A DNA stretch of 64,000 nucleotides, taken from Galaxea fascicularis. Lineage: Eukaryota; Cnidaria; Anthozoa; Scleractinia; Euphylliidae. The stretch lies in the NCBI GenBank assembly GCA_948470475.1, contig OX419346.1:1595151-1659150 (forward strand). Reading direction: 5' to 3'. The notes beneath the pieces were generated by a model. That model saw only the letters and a program-made list of their open reading frames with translations. It made no database searches and was not told where the DNA came from. The translations under genes and the position numbers were made by a program. Shown here piece after piece: positions 7,074 to 18,700 of this stretch; within the stretch, counting starts at the first letter, position 1, and each line of letters opens with the position of its first letter.

Positions 7074-10000
7074 ATGGAGGACGGTAAGCTGGCTTGCTCT
7101 CTCCTCATCAAACTTTGCGCTGTTTTTATTCATTTAACTCTTGAATGTACTTTTAGTAGTGACGAACGTGTTATTGATACACAACTGAACCTTTTGACGT
7201 GACTGGATGGCCTTAAAATCAACTCTCAATGCAGTGAATCGACGAGAATGTTTGGCTCACTGACTCACTCACTGACCTCACTGTATTAAGATTGAACTCA
7301 GACTTGTTTACAGTATGTGTTTTCTGGCTATTTTGGCAGTCTTGTACTCCTCAACGTGCAGTATAATTAAATCATTTGTTTTAATCATAATTTTTGCTTG
7401 GGTTTTGGTGAAATAACTGTGTAGGAAAATAATAATACATAACTTATATAGCGCAACGCTTCTCAAAGATCCAGCGGCGCTTTACAATAATGGTAATATA
7501 AATATAAAATCAATTGGATAATGAATTAGAAACTAGTAAAAATCAATGAAAACAAAAACTATAATTTCCTAAATAGATGGGTTTTAAGTTTAGACTTAAA
7601 TGTTTGTAGGTATTCCACTGGTCTAATATCATCTGGCAGGGCGTTCCACAGTGTGGTAGCTCTATGAGAGAACGCTCTATATCCATATGTTTTAAGATTG
7701 CATTTAGGTACAATTAAGAGTTTTATCTTAGAAGATCTTAGGTTTCTATTAGGAATGTACAGTTTTAACAGAAATTATTAACTGTCAGATCTTGAACTGG
7801 AACACGAGGGATCAGCCCCGGGATCCACATCGCAGCCAGTGAGACGAAACATTTCATTGAAGCTTAAAGCCAAAAGTAAGTCTTCAAGCTCACTTTCCTC
7901 AGGGAAAAGCAAGAAAAAGGAAGGAAAAAGCAGTGAAAGATCCCGGACTGGATCAGATGGTAAAAGTATTTGCTTTTCCAACTTCAGTAACTTAGTGTTT
8001 ACTCCCAATATCTCATAATTTGTTCATTAATTTTTTTTTTCTTGACTGTTAAAATTGGTAATAAGAATAATCATAATGGGTTATTGGCAGTGTTGCAGTG
8101 TAACAACATTGCACTTCACCAATTTCATTTATCATTGAACAAAAAGACAAGGAATAGCAATTTTTGGAGACATTTTTTTTTCTTACAGAAAGTGCAAATT
8201 AAACTGCACACATTAAATTTTTCAAATTTCATTTTTTATCCACATTATACTTTTGATTGAGCAAAATAATGCAACGCAATTTCACATGTCCTGTTTCCTC
8301 TCTAATAGAGTAAAATTTCAAATGCCTCTCTCAGCCAACAGTGGTCCAATTGATAAACAGACAGAGCATGAAAGTTCCCAGCATCTCTGCTGTCCCTAAT
8401 GTTTTCTCTGTCATTCATACATACTGTACAATTCAACCAACTGTAATATGACTATGGGTAGTATGCCTGCCCCAGTTCTTTCTGATCATGGTTACAATAA
8501 TTATTTTGTTGTAGGTGACAAAGAAAGCAAAAAGAAACAGAAATCCCCAGCATCTACTGGGTCAGCACCACAAGTGGTCGTCATGAGGGAACTGAAATGG
8601 GATCATCAGGTATGTACATCTGTGGTTTCAAAACAAGCTGGCAAATGCCGGAGCAAACATCGGAGGTCCGCAGGCTACTTGATTGTATGTCGCCAGCTAC
8701 TCTGGTCATAACAATCAGCTCATAACAAACAATCTCGGCATTGCCTCTCACCCATAAATCTTTAAGACCGCGAGGTTGGGAAGGTTGGGTGTGAAACTGT
8801 TGAATTGCACTGATTGATGGGATTTTTTGGCAGAATATTGGTGAATTTTCAATGGCTTTCCTGCATTCCGATTGGCTGTATTTTCTATGGCATGCTTTAA
8901 AATCCCATAGACGTTTTGGGACAACCATCTCTTTGTCTGTGATCAGCTTAAGCTTTTCTGGTTTTATTCATCATAGATTGTGCCAATTGGACAGAAGGTA
9001 CAAGATCCCCTTCTTCACCTTTGTGAGAAATGTTCTCTTCCTATTCTGGTGTATGGTCGACTGGTGAGTATTATTTCAGTAGTGTAGTCACTGTAATAAT
9101 AATTTTTATGTGGATTACAAAGACTTAATTACAAGGTTTTTTGGGTCAGAAGTTGCAGTACATAAGAACAAGCATTTATTTTTTCTTCTTTTATTCTTCA
9201 TTTAAAGTGCCTATAACCCCAAATACTTTTTTTCAGTAAAATGAATCTTTGCACCTGTTCGAAACGCATTGCAGCCTTTTTTTTCCCTTTTTTCACCAAA
9301 TCTTGACTTTTTAAAGGCTTTAAAACCAAGCATCGTTTGTTTCACAACCAAGTCAGAAGGGGAGTGGATCTATTCCTGATTTGACATCACAAACTGATTT
9401 GCATTGCATTAACTCTTTGTAAACATGCATGCAAAGTAGATTGTGACATCAAATCAGGAGTAGACCCACTCCCCTTCTGACTCAGTCGTGAAGCAAACGA
9501 TGATTGGTTTTCGTAAGTTTTAAAGTCTATAAAAAGACAGGGTTCATTGAAAAAAGGAAAAAAAAGGTTGCAATGCATTTCCAATAGCTGCAAAGATTTA
9601 TTTCAGTGAAAAAATATTTTGGGGTTAGGGGGACTTTAACAATGGTTGAATTTTAAAAGGTGTTTTGAATAGCTGTGTTGACTTGTTCTAGTGTTTGTTG
9701 CATCATGGTCCCTGTAAGTTATGCATTGTGTAGCTGTGTTAAACCGTTGTCGTAATCCAGATCATACTTAGTTCTCAGTCACATAGTAAATACAGCATTA
9801 ACGGGATCGTTATTTTGATGTGTATTGCTCGTCTTGTGAATAGGACTCATCCCTACTCCCTCAGAGAGAATTTTCTGTTTGTTTTATCAGAGTCCATGTA
9901 AGCACTCTTTCTGCCTGACGTGTGCAGAAAAAGGAAATGGAAAATGTCCAAGGTAGGGGAAAGAGATTTGTGAGTCACTATAGTCACTACTGTAAGTTTC

Positions 10001-11853
10001 TTGAAGGTGATAGATCTGTATTGTTTGCAAATAGGAGAAACTGTGCCCTTAAATGTCTCCTGAAACTGAGACAAAACTGATCAGAGTTCCTCATAAAACA
10101 ATAATTATTTTTTATTAAGGTGGCAGCAAGGTGAAGTAGTTAGAATGCTAGATCTGATAGATCTGATATCCCATTGCATTGCATCAAAGTCCTGCCATGA
10201 TTGGTTATAACCAATAATAATTATTATGACTCATTTGTAACCCAGTTAACTCAGCTGTGCTTTGATTTGGTTACAAGATTGGAGTGCATTGCAAACCATC
10301 TTGGGATAGCTGCATGCAGTTTTATTACAAACAACACATTTGATTTTATTCACTTTTACTTTACCTTACAGTACCAAGTTTTTTTTTAATCCAAAAATTT
10401 TGGAACCTTGGTCTATCTTTCATGCTGTATGCATTATTGTGGTTCAATTTTTACTTGGTTTTAATTTTATTTCCCTTTATTTTGGGGTATGGTAATGTAT
10501 TATAATAAGTTTGAAACAAAGAAAAATAACATTTAAACCAAGGATAAAATTGAGCCAAAACGTACACCGTTTGGAAAGATCTATTTAGAGCCACTGATTG
10601 CCTTGGCCAAGAGTCTTTTCCTCTTTCAAGTTTTGTACAGGAATATTTCTTTTCTCACTTTCATGTGGTCGATTTAAATTGTTTTTAATAAATGGACAAA
10701 AGATTTGATGCAAGAAGTAAGAATCTCTTGTCTTTGTAAAAATATTAATTGTAAAAATTAAAAGAATGAGAGTGAAGTGAGATCGTAAGACATTTTTTTT
10801 TTGTGAAAGGTGCAGTCACTCGCGCATGCTCCCAAGGAAATTTTTTCGTGTTCTTAGATTTTCTCAGTAGGAGTCAAACCTATGACCTTCTGATTACAAG
10901 CTCGTTTGCTCAACCACTGAGTTGTAGGAGACTTGTGGGATTTAGGCTGTTAAACTAGCTTCATGTGACAATCATCCTGTGTACCGCTTGGATCTGATGT
11001 GGATAGTTGACAAAGCGTGTTCACCTCAATTCACTGCAGGTGCGGAGAGGTTGTTCAACGGATTGAGCGAGCACCGCTGGGCAGTGTGTACGTGTGTTCT
11101 GTTGGTGGTAGCCGCTATGGAATTTCGGGATGTCGGCGGAGTTATTTCTCCCAGCGAGACTTGCAATCGCACATCAAGAGACGTCATCAGCGGGAGCAGG
11201 GGGGAGGGGAGAGTGATGGTGGAGAGGAAGCTGAGAACGAGATACAGCGAGCCATGTTTCCTCAAGCAGTGCCCTTCTTTCCGGCCCCTCTGCGCGAAGC
11301 CCTCCCTGCAGTACCCCCACACCCCATATTACCCGGGGAAAGACCCTTTGGTAATGTGGGTACTGTTCCGGTTATGGACGGTCGGCATTTTCCTGGAGTA
11401 CCCACCATACCACGGGAAACGTTCTTTATGGAGGGGCCGCGCCAACAGCATCCTGTAGTCAGCGGTTTTCCGACGCAAGGTCCTGCCCCAGCCCCTATAC
11501 CACATGTCCCTCAAGGGGCCTTTCCGAGGCCAGAACAGGGCCCTTCACCGAGATTTGAGGAAATGAGAGTGTCAAGACCACTGGCGCCTGGACCCATTGA
11601 AGAAGGGTTTGGACCGAGACCCGTAGGGCCCGGGTTTCCAGGGAGATTTCCTGGGCCACCACGGTCCGATGCGGACTGGATTCCGACAGAACGAGGACCC
11701 CCTGTTCGAGGAGAGAGAGACTGGATGCCGCCTCCTGGACGGGGCGATAGGGACTGGATACCACCGCGGAGTGTGGGAAACATGGTCCCCCCTGGGGCTC
11801 CTCCCCCGGGAAGACCCCCACCCGGAGATCCGCACTTTCGTCCGATGTTTTGA
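7074..11853 (+). CDS. CBLL1: E3 ubiquitin ligase Hakai (CBLL1), 6 coding exons, 412 aa
   Basis: Coding exons: 7074-7083, 7789-7959, 8515-8609, 8977-9063, 9891-9952, 11040-11853. All introns are GT-AG and phases join without a break. Residues 1-92 are Ser/Lys-rich and disordered. Residues 108-143 form a RING finger ([19 protein letters not shown]). Residues 161-191 form the C2H2-like finger of the Hakai HYB domain (C-x11-[14 protein letters not shown]). The rest (about 200-412) is Pro/Gly/Arg-rich. In animals Hakai binds phosphotyrosine targets such as E-cadherin and is also a subunit of the m6A writer's MACOM complex; these roles are known for the family and not shown here. It shares a short divergent upstream region with the GGCT-like gene. 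Introns hold a LINE tail, a foldback MITE and a SINE. The tiny first exon (10 coding nt) is the least certain part. Confidence 0.92.
7428..7778 (-). mobile_element. 5'-truncated L2/CR1-like LINE (C-terminus of ORF2 plus 3' tail)
   Basis: On the minus strand the frame reads [31 protein letters not shown] and [13 protein letters not shown], then stop. This is the characteristic end of L2/CR1 clade reverse transcriptase ORFs. It is followed by a 3' UTR with ATTGTAAAGCGCC and an ATTATTATT-like tail. The truncated 5' end stops about 10 bp before the acceptor of CBLL1 exon 2. Confidence 0.85.
9206..9634. mobile_element. Foldback MITE in CBLL1 intron 4, TTAA-type flanks
   Basis: About 429 bp form two long inverted arms around a short centre (about 9395-9435). 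The ends read AGTGCCTATAACCCCAAA and, inverted, AGTCCCCCTAACCCCAAA. Both sides are flanked by TTTAA (9201-9205, 9635-9639), compatible with a piggyBac-like TTAA duplication. Arms share blocks such as ACTCCCCTTCTGACT and its complement. No ORF. Confidence 0.75.
10793..10934 (-). mobile_element. tRNA-derived SINE in CBLL1 intron 5
   Basis: The minus strand carries an A-box-like TACAACTCAGTGG (10926-10914) and a B-box-like GGTTTGACTCC (10880-10870). A short unrelated body and a run of ten A (plus-strand T run 10793-10802) follow. A tRNA-like head plus poly-A tail defines a SINE. The head resembles tRNA-Thr but is degenerate. Confidence 0.72.
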
Positions 11854-12793
11854 AAGCTGAAGCGTTCTGACCTGGAGTTGATGACAAACGGCCTCCTAGT
11901 TTAAAATAGCGATTGTAAGCCACCACGATAACAGTAACGCTAAGAGAATGTCACTAAAACAGTTATTTTCCCTTGTAATCGTAGTTGGCGGTAACTCCTC
12001 TGTTCCACCAGTTATGTCCTGCCGACCTATCAAGCAGCAGATTTCGAACGATGTTTGGCACAGTGAGAGAAAAGAGTTTTAATGTCGAGTTCTCATATTC
12101 TCCACGAACATCTAATTTTTTGAGGCCATCAATTTGTTCCATAAACCTTTTTTTTTTCTTCAGGGCTGTCATTAAGGGCCAGGAGCCGGGGATTTTGCCC
12201 TCGTATTTTGAGGTATATCCCCCGGCTACTTTGATGTAAAACCAACACGTTCACTTCACTACGGCAACTCGAACCCCCGGCTATTTTTCGTCTACTCTCA
12301 CTTACATTAGTAACAGCCCGGCTGTTCCTGTTGTCGTTGTATTGGTGGTTGCTTCGTCTTTCACACGTCAACAACAAATCTCTTGGAACGGTTTGAAGAG
12401 TATTTAGGGATTTTAAAACTTCACATCGCGCGATTACCGCTTGCTGTTCAAATGAGACGTGTTCCTGCAGAATTCTGTGAGATCAGTACAAGTGAGTAGT
12501 CACTATTAATAACTTTATTTCGTATATCAATTAAAAACAACAACAAAAAGTTTGATCTGTCTCATTCTCAGCAGAAGTAGTGGAATAAGCCGACGAACTC
12601 CTCATCAATGGATCATTAGGTTATGATAATTGGGTCTTGCAATATCGTTAAAAAGCTAAGTGTACCTTTTTTCTCCCCATATTAAACAGTACTTCAGGGA
12701 CAATTTTCTTTATCTCAGTGGTTTAGTTAAGACTTACATACAATCTAAAGTATAACGTACTTGTTCGGTTCCTAATTCAGATTAATTGTAAAG
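11854..12793. other. Convergent intergenic region between CBLL1 and the CENP-F-like gene
   Basis: This stretch holds the 3' ends of both genes. AATAAA on the minus strand (12514-12519) lies about 280 bp past the CENP-F-like stop and is a good poly-A signal candidate. I see no clear AATAAA for CBLL1 and no coding sequence. Confidence 0.5.
12514..12519 (-). terminator. Candidate poly-A signal of the CENP-F-like gene
   Basis: AATAAA on the minus strand, 275-280 bp downstream of the stop codon at 12794-12796. Confidence 0.45.
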
Positions 12794-15700
12794 TTAATTG
12801 TGTTCACTATACACTTGAATGTCTCTGGCCCGCTGTAGTTCATCATCCATATTGCTTAAGCTGTTGAACATGGTATGCAGATAACCCTGACTCGCCTTCA
12901 GTCTTTCTACCAGCTCTTTAAACTCTCTTTCCTTAATTTCCGCCCGCTTGTCTGCCTCTTTGAAGTCCAACCACAGTCCGTCGTTCTCTTGCAGTAAAGC
13001 CGTCATCTTGTTTTGCATCTTTCGCTGTTCATCATTGTATGTAGCCTGCAAATGTTTCAACTCTTGACTTTTCTCCACCAGTTCCACCTCTTTCTTTTTG
13101 AGAACTCCGACGACTCTTCGTAGCTCCGAGTTAAGTTCGTCTTTTTCCGATGTTAACCCTTCGATCCTGCTTCGTAACGAGACTTCGTGCTCCGAAGCTG
13201 TCTTCGCTGCTCTCTTGAGATCTTCGCATTTCGCTTCGTACTGCGACTCTTTCCGACCGAGTTCTCCGTTCAACAAGTCCATTCTGGACTCTACTGCTTT
13301 CTTTTCCTTCTCTGTTTCAGATAGAGAACCGATGAGATGTTTCATACTTTTCTGTACATCGGAAATCTTTCGCTTGACTATGTCCAACTCTCCGATGGCG
13401 AACTTCCCATCAATGGCGTCTTTTAACTTCTCTCCGCCTGCTTGCCTTCTATCACCCGGGTATGCAACTTGCCCGCACTGACTAATAGTGTTTTCGAGGT
13501 GCTTAAACTTCTCGCTCATTTTAGTCTCCAACTCCTCCCGGTTTTGGTTGACCAAATTCTTTATGACGTCAACAAGATGCTCGCAGTCCATCCGGGTACT
13601 TTGCCTATGCTGCCCTTTGGGTGCGTTCTCGCGCGGTACCACCTCAGGGAACACTTCCTCTAGTTCTAGAGCTGTTTCAATTGCTTCCCGAGACCTTTTT
13701 CTCACCTTTTTAAGAGCTATATGAGCCCTTTTCACCTCGTGTAGTTCTGCGGCTTTCTTTTCAGTCAGTTTCTTGTCTTTATCAAGCTGTTGCAAGATAT
13801 CTTCCACGTCGCCCTTGAACGCGCTAAAAGCCAGTTCTCTCTCAAAGTTATCCCAAGACATCTCTGCTCTTATACAAGGCTCAATGGGCGAGTCCTTGTT
13901 CTCTGCCACGGGATCTCTTTGCGTTTCACTTAATGGCCGAGCCAACTCATCCACAACTGACTCCAGTAACGATTTCAACAGTGAAATCCGCTTGGCAACC
14001 GTTTCAAATGTGTTGGCGTGGCTGATAACTTCTTTGGCGCCTTCTGAGCAACCCTGCAAGATAAAATTTTTACGGCATTATATTGCGGCAACTTCAAATC
14101 CTCGAGCCTCTCGTTGCAAGGCTTATACCAGTCAAGATGTTTTACTGTAGAAATTCGAAATTAATCGTAAAGCTAAAATAAGTCTGTTCGGTTATCCATT
14201 TTTCCATTGGCTATGCCTTGTGTGTGTAGTTGTTTTATGATCTAACTACGTACCCACCAACCCTTGACTACCCTTTTCAAGGGTTTATTAAAAATTAACC
14301 TCAGCAGATATGTGTGTGATAAATACCTGGAAATACCGCTGCAGTTGTTGAACGTCGCGCAGACAAATCTGTGCGTAATCTTTCAGAGTCTCGTGTTCTG
14401 TGAAGAATCTTTTCACCATATTAAAGAAGTTCTCTGTCTCTCTCAGCTTTCCCTCAAGCTCTCCCTTCTCTTGTCTTTGTACACGTTGCTCTGTTTCTAA
14501 TTTTTGCACCATCTGCTGCACCCGGTTTGTGAATTCTTCACTTGAGCGCCGCTGATTCGTTACTTTTTGTTCCAGAGCTTCTTTCTCGGCTATTAGGTCC
14601 CGTATGAAGGATTCAAGTTCCCGGATTTTTCGCATATAGAGGTCTTCCTTTTCTTGAATCAATGCCTTAAGCTGGTCGCAGTTTCCGCAATTCTTAGCAC
14701 TCTGTAATGTGAAAATACAACTGTAACGTTACCAAGCTTCATATGCAGTAAGAATTTTCGCTACAAAGGCAATGTTTTTGGATAGGAAATCACACGACCT
14801 CGAGTACAATTCGAGATTAAAAGCTACGAGTGATTTTGAAAGTTCTCAAAATTGCACAAGCCTTTAGGCGAGTGCAATTTGAGAACTCTCAAAATCACGA
14901 GTATCTGTTAATCCCGAATTGTACGAGAAGGTCGTGCGATATTTTAATCATAGCACATTTAACAAAATTACGAACTTACGCGCCGTTGTCATGGAAACTT
15001 AATAGGTTCTCCAACGGAGTACTATTTGGGATTAATTGTACCGCTCTCGACCAATCAGAATTGAGCAATTTTGTTGAGTGTACTATCATGCTGGAAACAC
15101 GAAGTTCAAGGGAATGACCTGTACTGCGAATTTCTTTTGCGTTTACAAAACCGAAATTTTGTGTTTGTCACCTTATCACCAAGAAAGGCTAAAGAAGTTC
15201 ACTTCGACCTCGTTTGTGAATGTTCTTCCTTTAGGATTTGAGTTCTTAAATTCAGTTTGTTCACTGTGTCCAAATGGTGGTCATACACTCCCTAAATAAT
15301 ATATATAGAATCGGCCTTAGTTCTACAAACGTCATTCCGCGATATCTCATCATCAATACTCTCACCGCATCTCTTGATTTCCCATCAGCGTTATCTCCTC
15401 TGTTCCTCAACTCCAATTCCTCTCCGGCTTCTGTGTCCCTAATCGCCTGACCGATGTTGTCCAAGTTACTTTTGATGGTCTTTCTGCTTTCATCCAACGC
15501 TACTGACACAAGACGGTAGGACTCCGCGGTATCTGTAAACTTCTGCTCCGCCTGCTCCAAGTCCTCTTTCAACCGACTGTTCTCCGAGTCTAGAATCTCA
15601 TTCTTCTCGCCCTGCGTCCTAAGCTGCTTTTTCTTCTCTTTGTTATCGTCTTCAAGTTCCTTGATTCTCTGATCTTTTTCTCTCAACACGGAGCTCATGG

Positions 15701-18700
15701 CGAGGTATGAGTCCATCGCACCGTTGTTCTGTCGCCTAAGGGAATCCAGTTCTTGAGTGAGTTGAACATTCTCTTCTTCCAGGGTTTGGATTCTGTCCCT
15801 TTTGGCATTGATCTGGTTTGTTCGGTGAGTCAAATCCGTCTCCAAAGTTCTTATCTTGTTCCTGGATTCTTCAAGCTCGTTATTCAAACGCGCGATTTTT
15901 TCTCCTGTCTTTTCTTCATCGATTCTCTCACCTTGAGTCGCCTCATTGAGCTTTTGTGTTCTTTCTTCCAGGTTCACCACTCTTTCTCGAGCTTTCCGTA
16001 ATTCTTCTTCCGTGTTATGCAACTTCTTTTCCAACCTAACAACTTCTCTTTCTTTAGCTTTCAACTCATTCAGCGTCCTTTCATTTTCCGAATGAGTTAA
16101 AGCCAGTTTTTCAATGACCCGCTCAAGTTCTTTCTCCTTTTCCCGCAGCACGCTCTTCTGTTGGTCCACCTGAACTTTCAGCTCTTCATTAACGTTGATC
16201 AAAGCGTTATTCTCCCTTTTTAAAATCTCCAAAAACGCACTGCCCACGGAAACGACTGAATCCGGGTCAGCGGTATCCGTCGTAGTCTTGTTCTCAATAG
16301 AATGTTCGGTTAGCAGTTCGTCTCGCTGTCGCAACTGATCTTTCAGGCTGTCATTTTCTTTGCACAGAATTTCAGCCTTCTCTTTAGCGGCTAAGGCAAT
16401 CAATAAAGGAAAAAGACACAGGCAGACCAATTAATTGTTGAAGTTTTCAACCTGGCAAGTGTTTCGTTCTCATAGTGGGCTACTGATCCTTTTTGGTCAA
16501 TGTGAACTGAGAGCGAGGACCAGACTGTCGTCCCCGGGCTTTCCAGTTGAACAAAACAAGAAGGTTCTGGAAATAGTCGAGAATAGTCGTGGATAGATTG
16601 TATTTCCATTCAAAACGTCTATGCGTACTTCAGGGAACCTCTAGTCTCCCACACAAGGCGACAATTTATGTCTAACTACAGAAGGAAAATTATAAAGCAA
16701 AACAGAGCGGTTCTTTCGCAATTTCACATACAGAATCAAGGCGTCACACGACACTGGGCTGTCCACACGCTCCCGTTTTACGTTATGGGAATTATTACTA
16801 ATTTGTATCTATACCTGATGGTTTGGTAATCACTGTTCACTTTGAAGTCTGTGGACGTGTAACTATCTCGTATTGGTATTGTTCATTTTCTTCCGCCCCC
16901 GGCCTATCTACCCAGTATAAGATTTTAGCGAGGCAAATTATCTCTTCTACTCGAATGAAAGTTGTTAAGATTTCATTACTTGCCAAGTTAATTTTTCTCA
17001 GTAAACAACAGATCAGCATTACAACAAAATGCCATTGTCTAGTCCTTGCGTTAAGACGAATACTGAGTTTTCTATTTTCAGGCAAAATCTCAATAAAGCA
17101 GATTAGGTAATAACTAGGGATTCTATAAGAAGATTTTGTTAAAGCGCATAGCTTCCCGAAAATTCGCTCTCATGCAGACAGGTCCATCACCTGCTGTCTA
17201 GCTTGTTTATATTGAGGGATCTCGCAGCGGTAATAACGGATTTGACAACGGATTACTTTCATGAACACTTGAAAGTTACTTCATTTTATCCGCGCTAACA
17301 CGTTTTGTAATCATCATTCAAAACCGCAGTTTCTTTCTCGCTTATTCAGTAAATAGTTTCTTGACGTCCTGACCTCGCCCGGATCAGGCTAACGTCACGT
17401 AATTCAGTTTTTTCTGGTGTATTAGTATTTTTTTAAGTTTATAAAACCTCTCAAATGTTAATTTTTTAAGGTGCTGTTTATTTGGTTTGCTATGTGATAC
17501 GTGTTGGGCTATGGATGAAATCCCAGAGTGTCACTAAACTAAGGTAATATGAGCAGTACTTTTACTGTAGTGCTGTTTATTGTGCTGTGCAAGGTGGTTC
17601 TAACGTTGTGCGTCTTTGGTCGAAACCCTAAAGTGTAACCATTTACTTGAAAGCTACTGGGCAGTACTTTCCTGTGCCGGGTGCTGTTTATTATGCTGTT
17701 CAAGGAGGTTCGAAGTTTTTTGTCTGTGGATGAAACTCTGAAGTGTGACCATTCAAATGAAAACTATTGAGCATCTTTCCTTCCTTTCCTATGTGAAACA
17801 AGCAATACCTCGTCTTTGCTAAAATTATCCTACTTTTTCTAAACTTTAATTAGAAATAACACGCCCGTGAATTGAGCACGTCTTCCAGACGTGAACATTT
17901 GCACTCGGAAATTCGAGGCAAGAAGCTTAACTTCCTATAACTCCTGAAGACCTTAAGCTACAACGTTGGCGTGGACATCACCCATATTTCTTAAAGACTA
18001 TGGCCATTTCTCTTAAATCGAATGAAGGAGGAGTTTCAAACTGCTAACAATGAAGGTTGACGCATTTTTTTCACTTCACGAAATTGGTAACTGAATGAAG
18101 CGAGATTTGAAAACACACAACATGACAATTTTTGTATATTGTCTCAAGTTTGTGGTGAGCGAAGAATATCGTTTTAATTATTCTGTCCAGCCACAAAATG
18201 TCTGACCTATTGTTCGAATCGGCCTTCGGGAGTTTTCTTAAAGGTATTACTTGTGTAATGTTTGTTACCGATTAAACACTGGAATGATAAGCTGAAAACT
18301 ATACGAAGGATAAGAAAGCCGACGATACTGACATCACTGTGACACTGTAAAGAAAACATAGGATAGGGAGACATATATCAAAGCTAGTTTTAAGCTGAAA
18401 ATCAGCTTGAATCGATACCCATGAGATTTTTACGCGGCGTTAGGAATAACTTATTGCGTAAAGAATGCATAAAGGGAAGATTGGCTGGAAGATAAACTCA
18501 AATACAGCGAAAGCCGTTTTCATCAACCGTACTTTTTGAAGCCGTGTTCCTTTCGCCCAGCCGGTGGGCTTCTTGAGCTCCAAAGTTTAACCTTTCACTC
18601 CCAGGAGGGATCAATAATTAATTTCTCCTTGCAATATCGTCACATTGTCAAGCAGATACGTGATGAGAATAACGAAAGAAATCAAGTAGGGGATATTGTT

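Noticed and set aside
10860..10934. tRNA-like sequence on the minus strand
   Set aside because: The A and B boxes are degenerate and a body with a poly-A tail follows, so it is a SINE and not a tRNA gene.
10979..11458. 159-codon plus-strand reading frame
   Set aside because: It overlaps CBLL1 exon 6 in another frame and runs through its splice acceptor; the Hakai frame has the zinc-finger signature.
13098..14150. Several plus-strand reading frames over the CENP-F-like exons
   Set aside because: They are antisense shadows of Glu/Lys-rich coiled-coil codons (runs of Ser/Phe/Leu), without independent support.
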